Origin: Novosphingobium endophyticum
GTDB lineage: Bacteria > Pseudomonadota > Alphaproteobacteria > Sphingomonadales > Sphingomonadaceae
Assembly (NCBI RefSeq): GCF_014640675.1
Contig: NZ_BMHK01000014.1
Location: forward strand, 47,165 to 111,164
Reading direction: 5' to 3'
DNA: 64,000 bases
The notes under the pieces were generated by a model, which was not told the origin of the DNA, searched no databases, and saw nothing but the letters and a program-made list of their open reading frames with translations. Both the position numbers and the translations under genes were made by a program. Shown in pieces: positions 48,717 to 58,500 of this stretch (within the stretch, counting starts at the first letter, position 1; each line of letters starts with the position of its first letter).

Positions 48717-50366
48717 TCACTCCGACCGGGGGTCGACGCGTTCCAGGCGCGACAGGGCCGAGGCCAGCGTCTTGACCCGTTCGGCGCCGGCAAAGCGCGG
48801 GGATGAGCGGACCAGCGTGTCCCAGACAGGCGGCGGCATGTCGCAGAGGATCACTCGCGCGCCGCTGCCCTTTGCCTGGCGAACGAAAGTCTCGAGCACG
48901 TTGACGCCGGACGAATCCATATAGGGAACGCGGTCGAAACGCAGGATGATGGCGCGCGGCGCCCGGCCGATGCGGTTGAGCGCATCGAGCATCTCGCCGG
49001 CGACACCGAAGAACATGGGGCCGGCGATGCGGAACACTTCGGTTCCTTCCGGAAGCGCGGCACGCTGCTCTGGATCCTCGACGCTCTGGTCCTCGCCGAG
49101 CAGGCCGGTCGTCTCGCTCATGCGCGCCATGAACAGGAGCGAGGCGAGCGTCACGCCCACGCCGATCGCCACGGTCAGGTCGACAAGCACGGTAAGCCCG
49201 AAGGTCAGGAGCAGCAAGGCGCGCTCGCCTGCCTCCATTCGCATCAGCGCCTTGAAACGTTCGGCCTCGCTCATGCCCCAGGCGACGATGAGCAGGATCG
49301 CGGCAAGCGCGGCCATCGGCACATAGGCGACCAGCGGCCCCGCGACCAAAAGCGCGCCGAGCAGGAACAGCGCGTGGAAAATTCCTGCCATCGGCGTCTT
49401 TGCGCCGGCCCGGATATTGGTCGCGGTACGTGCGATGGCGCCTGTGGCGGGCAGGCCGCCGAAGAGCGCCGAAACAAGATTGGCCGCTCCCTGGCCGACC
49501 AGTTCCTGTCCGGGACGATGCTTGTAACCGGTCATGCCGTCGGCCACGACGGCGGACAGCAGGGCCTCGATTCCCGCCAGAAAGGCGATGGTGAAGGCCG
49601 AGGGCAGGATTTCCCGGATCATGGGCAACGAGATTACCGGAAGCTGCGGCGCGGGCAGGCTTGTCGGCATGTCGGGAAACCGCTGGCCGACCGTCTCGAC
49701 CGGGAGCGCCAGCCAGGAAACCGCGACCGACGCGACGAGTATGCCGATCAGGTAGCCGGGCAGCCTCGGATTCAGCTTCTTCAGGATCAGGATGAGGGCC
49801 AGCGTCCCCGCGCCGATTATCGCCGTTGCTTGCGAAAGCGTACCCAGCGCGCCGAAATAGGCCTCCCATTTCCCGAGAAATTCCGCCGGGACCTTTCCTG
49901 CGTCGAGACCCAGGAAGTCGCCGATCTGGCTTGAGGCGATGATTACGGCGATGCCTGCCGTAAACCCGGTAACGACCGGCATCGGCACGAACTTCATCAA
50001 GCGTCCGAGCCCGGCATAGCCCGCGCCGATCAGGATCAGCCCCGCCATTCCCGTAGCCAGCACCAGCCCTGAATAGCCGTGCTCGGCTATCACGCCCGAT
50101 ATCACGACCACGAAGGCCCCGGTCGGTCCGCCGACCTGGACCCGTGATCCGCCGAGCGCGGAAATCAGGAAACCGGCGACCACCGCCGTGACCAGTCCCT
50201 TGTCGGGCGAGGCGCCGCTCGCGATGGCAAGGGCCATCGAAAGCGGCAGGGCGACAATGGCCACGGTCAGCCCGGCGAGGGCATCCGCGCGCAATTGCAC
50301 CAGCGAATAGGTTTTCAGAGTCGTCAGCAGCTTGGGCCGCATGAGCGACGTCGGCAGAGAGTCCAT
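48717..50366 (-). CDS. SulP family inorganic anion transporter with STAS domain
   Basis: A membrane transporter of 549 residues. About 10-12 helices (about 25-415) include the Sulfate_transp core segments FLISALGGSRVQVGGPTGAF and GPTGAFVVVIS. A STAS domain (about 440-545) carries RVPYMDSSGVNVLETF with the conserved DSSG. Substrate may be sulphate, bicarbonate or a dicarboxylate; the nearby carbonic anhydrase would suit bicarbonate. ATG at 50366 chosen; an ATG at 50432 lacks support. Confidence 0.86.
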   Translation of the reverse strand: MDSLPTSLMRPKLLTTLKTYSLVQLRADALAGLTVAIVALPLSMALAIASGASPDKGLVTAVVAGFLISALGGSRVQVGGPTGAFVVVISGVIAEHGYSGLVLATGMAGLILIGAGYAGLGRLMKFVPMPVVTGFTAGIAVIIASSQIGDFLGLDAGKVPAEFLGKWEAYFGALGTLSQATAIIGAGTLALILILKKLNPRLPGYLIGILVASVAVSWLALPVETVGQRFPDMPTSLPAPQLPVISLPMIREILPSAFTIAFLAGIEALLSAVVADGMTGYKHRPGQELVGQGAANLVSALFGGLPATGAIARTATNIRAGAKTPMAGIFHALFLLGALLVAGPLVAYVPMAALAAILLIVAWGMSEAERFKALMRMEAGERALLLLTFGLTVLVDLTVAIGVGVTLASLLFMARMSETTGLLGEDQSVEDPEQRAALPEGTEVFRIAGPMFFGVAGEMLDALNRIGRAPRAIILRFDRVPYMDSSGVNVLETFVRQAKGSGARVILCDMPPPVWDTLVRSSPRFAGAERVKTLASALSRLERVDPRSE

Positions 50367-50463
50367 GATCGTCCCGGTAGCGAAAGCCCGATTCCGGCCG
50401 GAGGGAACCCATGTCGGGTCACCGGGAATCAAGGACGAATCGCGAAAGGCCTTAAACAGCGAT

Positions 50464-50480
50464 GTTGCAGATATTGCAAC
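50464..50480. promoter_or_regulatory. Perfect inverted repeat upstream of SulP
   Basis: GTTGCA-N5-TGCAAC, 98 bases before the SulP start and 28 bases past the haemoglobin stop. Operator-like; it does not match FNR or NsrR consensus. Confidence 0.45.
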
Positions 50481-50507
50481 TGAGCATGGCTTCAGGGATT
50501 CGGCAAG

Positions 50508-50912
50508 TCAAGCTTTCCCCATCCCCCGCGCGAGGTCCGCGAGCACCTCGCCCATGGCCTGTGCCATGTCGGCCGGTTCCGGCGCGACATCGGCCACGGC
50601 ACGTTTCATGGCTTCGGCCCACTGCACGGCGACGGTCTGGTCGATGGTCAGGGACTTGTGGACACTCATCATGCAGCGGCCGGGGATGGCTTCGAACCAG
50701 TCGCGCGGCCCGCCCGCCCATCCGGCGAGGAACTGCGGCAGGGCCTTGCGTATGGGGGTAAGGTCCGGCGCATGCATTGCGCGCAGCTCGGCGTATCGCG
50801 GATCCTCGTCCATCAGGTCGTAGAACCGGTCGCAGATCGCCTCGAACACGGGCGCGCCGCCAAGACGGTAGTAAGGGGTATTGGGAGTCTGGACTTCAGC
50901 TTCGATCGACAC
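50508..50912 (-). CDS. Group II truncated haemoglobin
   Basis: A 134-residue 2-on-2 globin, TrHbII type. YYRLGGAPVFEAICDRFYDLM gives the CD/E-helix Tyr region. RAMHAPDL, FLAGWAGGPRDWFE and the Trp at G8 (AVQWAEAM) are diagnostic for group II; the proximal His is near SVHKSL. Likely binds O2 or NO and aids nitrosative-stress defence. Same strand as SulP downstream. Confidence 0.88.
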   Translation of the reverse strand: MSIEAEVQTPNTPYYRLGGAPVFEAICDRFYDLMDEDPRYAELRAMHAPDLTPIRKALPQFLAGWAGGPRDWFEAIPGRCMMSVHKSLTIDQTVAVQWAEAMKRAVADVAPEPADMAQAMGEVLADLARGMGKA

Positions 50913-51023
50913 TGGTTTTCTCTCGGAACATGACCGTTGGCTTTTTCCTATCGCGGTGCGTTCGCGAGGGCGTTGATCGGGATCAACCAGGGAAAATCGG
51001 TCCGGATCGCCGGCTTGGCCGGA

Positions 51024-51066
51024 TGGAAACGAAAACGGGGCGGAGACCTTCGGTTTCCGCCCCGTT
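51024..51066 (-). terminator. Rho-independent terminator of clpA
   Basis: An 11-bp perfect stem (AACGGGGCGGA / TCCGCCCCGTT) with the - strand tail TTCGTTTCC, 21 bases after the clpA stop. Confidence 0.85.
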
Positions 51067-51087
51067 CGTCACTCATTCCCGACGCCG

Positions 51088-53457
51088 TCAGTCGTCGGTG
51101 CTTTCCTCCGGCTGCGGGCCGTTGTTCTTCGCCGTTTTCCTGGCGGCGGCTTTCTTCTTGGACTTGGCCACTTTCGGGGCCGATGGGGTCAGCTCGAAAT
51201 TGAGCGCATCATCCTTGATCGAAACATGGACTTCGCCGCCGTGCGCGAGCTTGCCGAACAGCAGTTCCTCGGCGAGCGGCTGCTTGACCTTCTCCTGGAT
51301 GACCCGCGCCATCGGGCGGGCGCCGTAGAGTCGGTCGTAGCCGCGATGGCCCAGCCACTCGCGCGCGTCGGAGTCGAACTGGATGTGGACGTTCTGATCG
51401 GCCAGCTGCAGCTCGAGCTGGAGGATGAACTTGTCCACGACCCGGCTGATCGTCTCCTTGCCGAGGTAGGCGAAAGGCACGATCGCATCGAGGCGGTTGC
51501 GGAACTCCGGCGTGAACATCTGCTTCACGGCCTCGTCGCTGGCGTCCTCCTTGGAGACGTCGCCAAAGCCGATTCCCTGGCGCGCCATGTCCGCCGCGCC
51601 GGCATTGGTGGTCATGACGAGGACCACGTTGCGGAAATCGACGGTCTTGCCGTGGTGGTCGGTCAGACGGCCGTTGTCCATCACCTGCAGCAGGATGTTG
51701 AACAGGTCCGGGTGCGCCTTCTCGATCTCGTCGAGCAGCAGGACGCAATGCGGCTGCTGGTCGATGGCGTCGGTCAGCAATCCGCCCTGGTCGAACCCGA
51801 CATAGCCCGGAGGCGCGCCGATCAGGCGGCTGACCGAATGGCGTTCCATATATTCGGACATGTCGAAGCGCTGGATCGGAATGCCCATGACCGAGGCGAG
51901 CTGGCGCGCGACTTCGGTCTTGCCGACGCCGGTGGGGCCGGAGAACAGGAACGAGCCGATCGGCTTGTCCGGGTCGCGCAGGCCGGCACGGCTCAGCTTC
52001 ATCGCGGTCGAGAGCACTTCGATGGCCTTGTCCTGGCCGAAGACGACGCGCTTGAGGTCGCGTTCGAGGTTTTCCAGCGCCTTCTTGTCGTCCGAGCTGA
52101 CCGACTTGGGCGGGATGCGCGCCATAGTCGCGATCACCGCCTCGATCTCGCGCGCGGTGATCGTCTTCTTGCGGCGGCTGGGCGGCACCAGCATCTGCAT
52201 GGCGCCGACCTCGTCGATCACGTCGATCGCCTTGTCGGGCAGTTTGCGGTCGTTGATGTAGCGCGCCGAAAGCTCAACCGCGGTCTTGATCGCGTCGGGC
52301 GTGTACTTGACCTTGTGGTGCTCCTCGAAGGCCGAACGCAGGCCCCTCAGGATCTTGATCGTGTCCTCCACCGTGGGTTCGTTCACGTCGATCTTCTGGA
52401 ACCGGCGCAGCAGCGCGCGGTCCTTCTCGAAGTGATTGCGGAACTCCTTGTAGGTGGTCGACCCGACGCAGCGGATCGTGCCGCCCGAGAGCGCCGGCTT
52501 GAGCAGGTTGGAGGCGTCCATCGCGCCGCCGCTGGTCGCGCCGGCGCCGATCACCGTGTGGATCTCGTCGATGAACAGGATCGCGTGCGGCATCTTTTCC
52601 AGTTCGGCGACAACCTGCTTGAGGCGCTCCTCGAAGTCGCCGCGATAGCGCGTGCCGGCCAGCAGCGAGCCCATGTCGAGCGAGTAGATCACGGCCTCGG
52701 ACAGAACCTCGGGCACTTCGCCCTCGACGATCTTGCGCGCGAGGCCTTCGGCGATGGCGGTCTTGCCCACGCCCGGATCGCCGACGTAGAGCGGGTTGTT
52801 CTTGGAGCGGCGGCAGAGGATCTGGATGGTGCGATCGACCTCCGGCCCGCGGCCGATCAGCGGATCGACTTTTCCGGCCAGCGCCTTCTCATTGAGGTTC
52901 ACGCAGAACTGGTCGAGCGCCGAATCCTTCTTGTTGGCGGCCTTGGCCTCTGCCTTTTCGTCCGGGCTCGGGGTGGGATCATCGGCGCCCTTTGGGGTGC
53001 GGTCCTCGATCCGCTTGCCGCCCTTGCCGATGCCGTGGCTGATGTAGCTGACGGCATCCAACCGGCTCATGTCCTGCTGCTGCAGGAAATAGACGGCATA
53101 GGAATCGCGTTCCGAGAACAGGGCGACGAGCACGTTGGCGCCCGTGACCGTGTCCTTGCCCGAGGACTGGACGTGCAGGATCGCGCGCTGGATCACCCGC
53201 TGGAAGCCGGCGGTCGGTGCGGGGTCGCCCTTGTCCTCGGTCTTGAGCGACTGGTACTCCTGGTCGAGGTACTGGCGCACCACGTCGCCGAGATCGCCAA
53301 GGTCCACGCCGCAAGCCTGCATGACCTGCGCGGCGTCCGGATCGTCGATCAGCGCGAGCAGCAGGTGCTCGAGCGTCGCGTACTCGTGGCTACGCTCTGA
53401 CGCATGCGACAGCGCGGAATGCAGTGTCTTTTCGAGGCTTTGGGCGAAACTTGGCAT
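51088..53457 (-). CDS. clpA: ATP-dependent Clp protease ATP-binding subunit ClpA
   Basis: Unfoldase of ClpAP. It has 789 residues: Clp_N repeats (1-145), AAA D1 with Walker [14 protein letters not shown] (226-238), D2 with [13 protein letters not shown] near 500 and [12 protein letters not shown]. The ClpP loop IGFG is present. clpS, often directly upstream, is not seen here. The Lys/Ala-rich C-terminal tail is unusually long ([14 protein letters not shown]). Confidence 0.95.
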   Translation of the reverse strand: MPSFAQSLEKTLHSALSHASERSHEYATLEHLLLALIDDPDAAQVMQACGVDLGDLGDVVRQYLDQEYQSLKTEDKGDPAPTAGFQRVIQRAILHVQSSGKDTVTGANVLVALFSERDSYAVYFLQQQDMSRLDAVSYISHGIGKGGKRIEDRTPKGADDPTPSPDEKAEAKAANKKDSALDQFCVNLNEKALAGKVDPLIGRGPEVDRTIQILCRRSKNNPLYVGDPGVGKTAIAEGLARKIVEGEVPEVLSEAVIYSLDMGSLLAGTRYRGDFEERLKQVVAELEKMPHAILFIDEIHTVIGAGATSGGAMDASNLLKPALSGGTIRCVGSTTYKEFRNHFEKDRALLRRFQKIDVNEPTVEDTIKILRGLRSAFEEHHKVKYTPDAIKTAVELSARYINDRKLPDKAIDVIDEVGAMQMLVPPSRRKKTITAREIEAVIATMARIPPKSVSSDDKKALENLERDLKRVVFGQDKAIEVLSTAMKLSRAGLRDPDKPIGSFLFSGPTGVGKTEVARQLASVMGIPIQRFDMSEYMERHSVSRLIGAPPGYVGFDQGGLLTDAIDQQPHCVLLLDEIEKAHPDLFNILLQVMDNGRLTDHHGKTVDFRNVVLVMTTNAGAADMARQGIGFGDVSKEDASDEAVKQMFTPEFRNRLDAIVPFAYLGKETISRVVDKFILQLELQLADQNVHIQFDSDAREWLGHRGYDRLYGARPMARVIQEKVKQPLAEELLFGKLAHGGEVHVSIKDDALNFELTPSAPKVAKSKKKAAARKTAKNNGPQPEESTDD

Positions 53458-53582
53458 TTACGACACTTTCATTGGGAGCGACGACTCTCCTCGTCGGGGA
53501 GGTTCTAGGCACAAGACCGTTTCCAGCTCCATATAGGAACATCCCGTAGCCTTGCGAGGTTCGAGAGCGAACCTTGCCCGGG

Positions 53583-53801
53583 TCACGATGTCTTCGGCCT
53601 GAACAGGGACCGGGCCGCGAGCATGTGCGCGGCCGATTTTTCGCGGTGAACCCTGATGCGGGCGATCTCTGCTTCGAGAAGTGCGATGCGTGCGTCGAGT
53701 TCTTCCAGCGAATAGCCATCCAGGCTTTCACTGGCCAGGAGGCTGGCGGCTCCGAAGTCGTCTTCGGGCGACCGCAGCCGCGGTCGATCGTCATCGTCCA
53801 T
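53583..53801 (-). CDS. DUF1192 family protein
   Basis: A 72-residue protein. The SLDGYSLEELDARIALLEAE segment is the DUF1192 signature and predicts a coiled coil. Unknown function; conserved in Sphingomonadales and Rhizobiales. A perfect 7-bp hairpin (53557-53574) follows its stop without a T-tract. It diverges from the quinone-oxidoreductase gene. Confidence 0.83.
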   Translation of the reverse strand: MDDDDRPRLRSPEDDFGAASLLASESLDGYSLEELDARIALLEAEIARIRVHREKSAAHMLAARSLFRPKTS

Positions 53802-53889
53802 CGTGAAACAGCATCGGTCGGCAGTTTGCCCCTGTCAATGGTGCGAAAGAGGTTTCCCTCCGGCTATTCGCTGTGGCAAGCACGTGCCC

Positions 53890-54891
53890 ATGCCAGCAGA
53901 CTTGCCCAAAACGATGACAGCAATCGGTTTTCTCAACCCCGGCGGGCCTGAGGTCCTGCAGGCTCAGGAGCTGCCCGTACCCAGGCCGGGGTATGGCGAA
54001 GTGCTCGTCAGGGTAGGGTTCGCCGGGGTGAACCGACCGGACGTGGTACAACGATTGGGCAGGTATCCCCCGCCGCCGGGCGCCTCGCCGATCCCGGGCC
54101 TGGAGATATCCGGCACCGTCGCCGCCGTCGGGCCGGGCGTGGCGGATCTTGCCGAAGGCGACAGGGTCTGCGCGTTGGTTTCGGGGGGCGGCTATGCGCA
54201 ATTCTGCCTCGCCAAGGCGGCGCATTGCCTGCCGGTGCCGGGCGACCTTCCCCTCGACGAGGCCGCGGCGCTTCCCGAAACGCTGTTTACCGTCTGGCAC
54301 AATGTGTTCGAGCGCGGCCATGCCCGCGAGGGCGAGACGCTGCTCGTTCACGGCGGCACCAGCGGGATCGGCACGATGGCGATCATGCTGGGAAAGCTCT
54401 TCGGCCTGAGCGTCATCGTCACCTGCGGCTCGCCGGAAAAGTGCGCGCGGGCGATCGAGATCGGCGCCGACCACGCGATCGACTACAAGGCGAGCGATTT
54501 CGTCGAGGAAGTGGCCCGGATCACCGGGAAAGAGGGGGTGAACCTCGTGCTCGACATGGTCGCCGGCGACTATGTCGCGCGCAACCTCAAGTGTCTCGCG
54601 CCCGAGGGACGCCATGTGACCATCGCCGTGCAGGGTGGCGCCAGGGCCGAGATCAACATGGCGGTGGTGATGACCCGGCGCTACACGCTGACCGGCTCTA
54701 CCCTTCGGCCGCGTTCGGACGAGTTCAAGGCGCTGCTGGCCCAGGAAATCCGCGCCAATGCCTGGCCGCTGGTCGAACAGGGCAGGCTGCGCCCGGTGAT
54801 GGACATGCGCTTTCCGCTGGACCGCGCCGCCGCCGCCCATGCCCGCATGGAGGCGGGCGACCACATCGGGAAGATCGTGCTTGAGGCGTAG
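53890..54891 (+). CDS. NAD(P)H quinone oxidoreductase (PIG3/TP53I3-like)
   Basis: A zinc-free MDR of 333 residues: GFLNPGGPEVLQAQELPVPRP, FAGVNRPDVVQRLGRYPPPPG (family-specific) and nucleotide-binding HGGTSGIGTMAI near 158. The ATG at 53890 matches the usual PIG3-type start; an alternative at 53914 would lose eight residues. Role in quinone or aldehyde detoxification is inferred. Confidence 0.86.
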   Translation: MPADLPKTMTAIGFLNPGGPEVLQAQELPVPRPGYGEVLVRVGFAGVNRPDVVQRLGRYPPPPGASPIPGLEISGTVAAVGPGVADLAEGDRVCALVSGGGYAQFCLAKAAHCLPVPGDLPLDEAAALPETLFTVWHNVFERGHAREGETLLVHGGTSGIGTMAIMLGKLFGLSVIVTCGSPEKCARAIEIGADHAIDYKASDFVEEVARITGKEGVNLVLDMVAGDYVARNLKCLAPEGRHVTIAVQGGARAEINMAVVMTRRYTLTGSTLRPRSDEFKALLAQEIRANAWPLVEQGRLRPVMDMRFPLDRAAAAHARMEAGDHIGKIVLEA

Positions 54892-54986
54892 CGCGCGCCC
54901 GTGGATTGCCCCGCGGATTGCGTTGACGCCATGACGCGGCGAGGCGCAAGATCGCGGCGGCCCGCGGCCGGGCCGAGGAGGACCGC

Positions 54987-55604
54987 TTGACCGCAGATCT
55001 CATTCTTCACGAAGACCCGCGCAGCGGCAACTGCTTCAAGATCCGCCTGACGGCCTCGCTGCTCGGCCTTCCCCTCGAACGCCGGCAATACGACATCATG
55101 AAGGGCGAGACGCGCACGCCCGAATTCCTTGCGAACGTCAACGCGAACGGCCGCATTCCGGTGCTGCAGATCGGGGACCGATTTCTTCCGGAAAGCAACG
55201 CCGCGTGCTGGTATCTGGCCGAAGGCTCCGCGCTGGTGCCCGCCGACCGCTTCGACCGGGCCGACATGCTGCGCTGGATGTTCTTCGAACAGTACAACCA
55301 CGAGCCCAATATCGCGACCTTGCGTTTCTGGCTCCTCTTCGTCGGCGAAGCCAACCTTACCCCGTTCCAGCAGGGCCAGATCATGGCCAAGCGCGTCGGC
55401 GGCGAAGCGGCGCTGGCGGTGATGGAGGATCACCTTGCGCGCCGCGACTGGATGGTAGGCGATTCGGTGACGCTCGCCGATATCGCGCTCTATGCCTATA
55501 CTCATGTGTGCGAGGCAGGGGGCTTCCGGCTTCAGGATTACGCGGCCGTCTGCAAGTGGCTGAACCGCGTCTCCGGGCTTTCCGGTTACGTGCGCATGGA
55601 CTAG
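54987..55604 (+). CDS. Glutathione S-transferase family protein
   Basis: A 205-residue GST: N-terminal thioredoxin fold (ILHEDPRSGNCFKIRL, GRIPVLQIGDRFLPESNA with the G-site cis-Pro and SNA), C-terminal helical domain with LARRDWMVGDSVTLADIALY. The start is a TTG at 54987 five bases after GAGGAGGA; the first Met codon would delete the active-site strand. A terminator follows at 55729. Confidence 0.87.
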   Translation: MTADLILHEDPRSGNCFKIRLTASLLGLPLERRQYDIMKGETRTPEFLANVNANGRIPVLQIGDRFLPESNAACWYLAEGSALVPADRFDRADMLRWMFFEQYNHEPNIATLRFWLLFVGEANLTPFQQGQIMAKRVGGEAALAVMEDHLARRDWMVGDSVTLADIALYAYTHVCEAGGFRLQDYAAVCKWLNRVSGLSGYVRMD

Positions 55605-55728
55605 CCGCTCCAGGATGCCGAAATGAACCGGCGGGGCCCTTGTTTGTGCCGCCGCAGCGCGTATTGGCGCGATTTGAGGGCATCGCGCTTGCCGAATCCC
55701 CAAACTTTCCCTAAATCGGGTCGGGAAC

Positions 55729-55761
55729 GGCCGCTCCGCGAAGGGGCGGCCCTTATTGTTT
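55729..55761 (+). terminator. Rho-independent terminator of the GST gene
   Basis: A 9-bp stem (GGCCGCTCC / GGGGCGGCC, one GU pair) with a GCGAA loop and the tail CTTATTGTTT, 125 bases after the GST stop. Confidence 0.7.
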
Positions 55762-55798
55762 GCGCCTTTCGCTCACGTTTCGTCGGAGATCCACAAAA

Positions 55799-56512
55799 AT
55801 GAGCCAGCCGACTCCGCTCATGCCGCATGCGACCGCCTCCTGGCTGGTCGACAACACTGCCCTCAGCTTCGAGCAGATCGCCGAGTTCTGCGGCCTGCAC
55901 ATGCTCGAAGTGCAGGCCATGGCCGACGATCTTGCTTCCAGCAAGTACACCGGCCGCGACCCCGTTCGCGCGGGTGAGCTGACGATGGAAGAGATCGAAA
56001 AGGGTCAGCAGGACCCGGAATACAAGCTCAGGATGCACAAGGCGCCGGTGACGGTCAGCCGCACCAAGGGGCCGCGCTATACGCCGGTTTCGAAGCGTCA
56101 GGACAAACCGGACGGCATCGCCTGGATCCTGCGCAACCACCCGGAGGTTTCGGACGCGCAGATCGGCAAGCTGATTGGCACCACCCGCAACACCATCGCC
56201 GCGATCCGCGAGCGTTCGCACTGGAACATCGCCAACATCACGCCGAAGGATCCGGTCACGCTCGGCCTGTGCTCGCAGCGTGAGCTCGACGCGATCGTCG
56301 CCAAGGCCGCCAAGAAGGCCGGTATCGAGGAAGAGGGCACCGGTGACGAAAACCTCGTCGGCGACCGTGAGGCGCTGATCGAGGAACTGCGCGCCGAGCG
56401 CGAGGCTGCCGCCAAGGCCGCCAGCGAAGCCGCGCAGGAAGCCGAAGTTGCCGCCTGGCTCGAGGCCAAGCGCGCGGCTGAGGCGGAATCGGGCGGGGAA
56501 AACGGACAGTAG
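55799..56512 (+). CDS. Cell-cycle transcriptional regulator TrcR (DUF1013)
   Basis: A 237-residue regulator of the DUF1013/TrcR family, linked in Caulobacter to cell-cycle transcription. Two HTH-like segments: DNTALSFEQIAEFCGLHM near 18-36 and RNHPEVSDAQIGKLIGTTRN near 105-124. The C-terminus (about 185-237) is a charged Ala/Glu coiled coil. ATG at 55799 follows GGAG. Name from memory of the family. Confidence 0.82.
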   Translation: MSQPTPLMPHATASWLVDNTALSFEQIAEFCGLHMLEVQAMADDLASSKYTGRDPVRAGELTMEEIEKGQQDPEYKLRMHKAPVTVSRTKGPRYTPVSKRQDKPDGIAWILRNHPEVSDAQIGKLIGTTRNTIAAIRERSHWNIANITPKDPVTLGLCSQRELDAIVAKAAKKAGIEEEGTGDENLVGDREALIEELRAEREAAAKAASEAAQEAEVAAWLEAKRAAEAESGGENGQ

Positions 56513-56617
56513 TTTTCGCGAGCGTTTTTCGAAAGACTGCAATCCGGCGCGGAAAGAGGCTCTCGGGCCGCTTCCGCGTCGGACGCGCTGCCCTGCCTTT
56601 TCGGCGATGACCGCGAC

Positions 56618-56640
56618 GTCGGCGGCCCGTGGCCGCCGAC
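56618..56640. terminator. Perfect hairpin between trcR and bactofilin
   Basis: A 10-bp stem (GTCGGCGGCC / GGCCGCCGAC) with a CGT loop. The + strand tail is GGATCCTTGCTTTATT, only moderately T-rich. It lies between convergent genes and may serve both. Confidence 0.5.
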
Positions 56641-56651
56641 GGATCCTTGCT

Positions 56652-57095
56652 TTATTCGGCGGCTGTAAGGACGAGTTCGGCTTCGGCGACGCGCGGTTTG
56701 GCCAGCGCCGGGGGAACATGGCCCCCGTTCGGGGTCAGGCGGCCGTGGAGCCTGGCGCCCTGTTCGATGGTGAGCGCGTCATAGGCGACGTCGCCTTCGA
56801 TGGTCGCCGTCTTGAGGATGACCACTTCGCGCGCCGATATCACGCCGCGCACGGTGCCGGCGATGCGCACGATTTCGGCCTTCACGGCGCCCACGATCTC
56901 GCTGCCTTCGCCCTGTACCAGTGCGTTGCAGGCGATGTCGCCTTCGACCCGGCCGTCGACGTGCAGGTCCGCCGTCGCCTCGATATTGCCGACAATGCCC
57001 GTATCGGAACCGAGCATGGAAAACGTCGAACCATTGTTGGACGCGCGATGACTTGCGGCGGTCTTGACCATATTAGTGTGCTTCTTGCTGAACAT
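56652..57095 (-). CDS. Bactofilin (polymer-forming cytoskeletal protein)
   Basis: A 147-residue bactofilin: a right-handed beta-helix core with repeats of the type IVGNIEATADLHVDGRVEGDI near 33-55 and TIEGDVAYDALTIEQGARL. Polymerises without nucleotide and localises cell-wall enzymes. Its start overlaps the end of the M23 gene by 23 bases. A second ATG at 57071 would remove the overlap; GAGG at -9 supports the first. Confidence 0.91.
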   Translation of the reverse strand: MFSKKHTNMVKTAASHRASNNGSTFSMLGSDTGIVGNIEATADLHVDGRVEGDIACNALVQGEGSEIVGAVKAEIVRIAGTVRGVISAREVVILKTATIEGDVAYDALTIEQGARLHGRLTPNGGHVPPALAKPRVAEAELVLTAAE

Positions 57096-58209
57096 TTGCG
57101 GCAGCCTCGAGGAACGGGCGCGGATTGACCGGGCGGCCGTTGACGCGGACTTCGAAGTGGAGATGCGAGCCGGTCGAGCGGCCGGTGCTGCCCATGCCGG
57201 CGATGACCGTGCCGGTGTCGACTTTCTGCCCCGCCTTGACCTTGAAGGCCGAGAGATGGCCGTAGCGCGTCATCAGGCCGTTGCCGTGGCTGATCTCGAT
57301 GCAGTTGCCATAACCGGGGCGGCGACCCACGAATGTCACCTTGCCCTTGGCGGCGGCATAGATCGGCGAGCCGAGCGGGCCGGGAAAGTCGAGGCCGGCG
57401 TGAAACGCGGCGGCGCCGGTGAACGGGTCCGACCGATAGCCGAAGCTCGATGAAACGTATGCGACATGCGCGGGTTGCGCTTGCGGGATCGAGGCAAGGC
57501 CGTTCTCCAGCGCATCCATGCGGGCAAGGCTGACGCCCAGACGCTTGAAGCGCGGGTCGAGCAATCCATCCTTGCCGGTGGCGAGGCGCAGCAACGGACC
57601 ACCTTCGGCGCGCGACGATCCTGCGACGAAAGTATTGGGGTTGAGCCCAAGCTTGCGGATGGCTTGCGACGCGGCGGAGGAACGGCGGTCGGCATAGCGG
57701 GTCAGGCGCTCGACGAAAGCAAGCTGCTCGGCTTCGATGCGGGCGAGGCCTGCGGCTTCGGGAAGAACGGCGCTGACCTTGCTTACGGTCTTCGCGGCTT
57801 CGCCCTTGCTGTCCGAAACGGCCTCGCCGTCGCTCCTGTCCTCGGGAAGATCGCCGATATGCGCTTCGACCATCTGTTCGATGAATTTCTGGCGGCGGGC
57901 GAGATCGGAGGTGACGTCCTCGATACCGTCGCGATACTCCTCGACCCGGCTCTCGGCGGTAGCGACCTGTGCCTCGCGGCTGATCAGCTGGGCGCGCTCG
58001 CTGTCGGCGGACCAGCGTTCGAAGGCCATCGCGCCCATCGAGCCGCCCCAGGCAGTCAGCAGCAGCGTCGCTATGCCCAGCGCGCCAAGCTGCATCCCCG
58101 AGGATAAACGGATAAAGCGGACCTGTCCCTGGGACCGCATGATGAACTCGCGATCCGGAAACTTGGCCCTGAAGCGCTTAAGCAGCGCTCCGGCTGATTT
58201 GAATTGCAA
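57073..58209 (-). CDS. M23 family metallopeptidase, bactofilin-linked
   Basis: A 378-residue peptidoglycan endopeptidase. One N-terminal helix (about 40-60) anchors it, a coiled coil follows (about 70-115), and the C-terminal M23 domain has HAGLDFPGPLG and GSHLHFEVRVNG. The order M23-bactofilin recurs widely (LmdC/BacA-type pairs) and suggests curvature or pole shaping. The start is a TTG at 58209; an ATG at 58140 would lose 23 residues before the helix. Confidence 0.88.
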   Translation of the reverse strand: MQFKSAGALLKRFRAKFPDREFIMRSQGQVRFIRLSSGMQLGALGIATLLLTAWGGSMGAMAFERWSADSERAQLISREAQVATAESRVEEYRDGIEDVTSDLARRQKFIEQMVEAHIGDLPEDRSDGEAVSDSKGEAAKTVSKVSAVLPEAAGLARIEAEQLAFVERLTRYADRRSSAASQAIRKLGLNPNTFVAGSSRAEGGPLLRLATGKDGLLDPRFKRLGVSLARMDALENGLASIPQAQPAHVAYVSSSFGYRSDPFTGAAAFHAGLDFPGPLGSPIYAAAKGKVTFVGRRPGYGNCIEISHGNGLMTRYGHLSAFKVKAGQKVDTGTVIAGMGSTGRSTGSHLHFEVRVNGRPVNPRPFLEAAANVQQEAH

Positions 58210-58500
58210 GACGACCCCGCTCGACTGTTTTTATGTCCCAAACCCGAGTGGCGGGCTAGCAGCGGGAGGCCGAAAACGCGAATCGGCTGACCGTAATTCC
58301 TTGTCGAGTCGGGGTGAATTGAGCCGTCGATGGGATGACTTGAGGGAACTTGCACTTCGCCTGTCTCGCGATTCTGCGGGTCAAGCGCGCAAGGGTAGTA
58401 AGCGATTCGTGTTCAGGAGGGGGCGCTGAACCCCGCGCAGACGTTTCTCGCGGTGCTCAGGATCGGTGACATTCGGACCTGCCGGTGCTAGGCGGCGGGC

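Noticed and set aside
53557..53574. AGGTTCG/CGAACCT hairpin as heat-shock or terminator element of clpA
   Set aside because: It follows the DUF1192 stop but lacks a T-tract and does not match a sigma-32 promoter; function cannot be supported.
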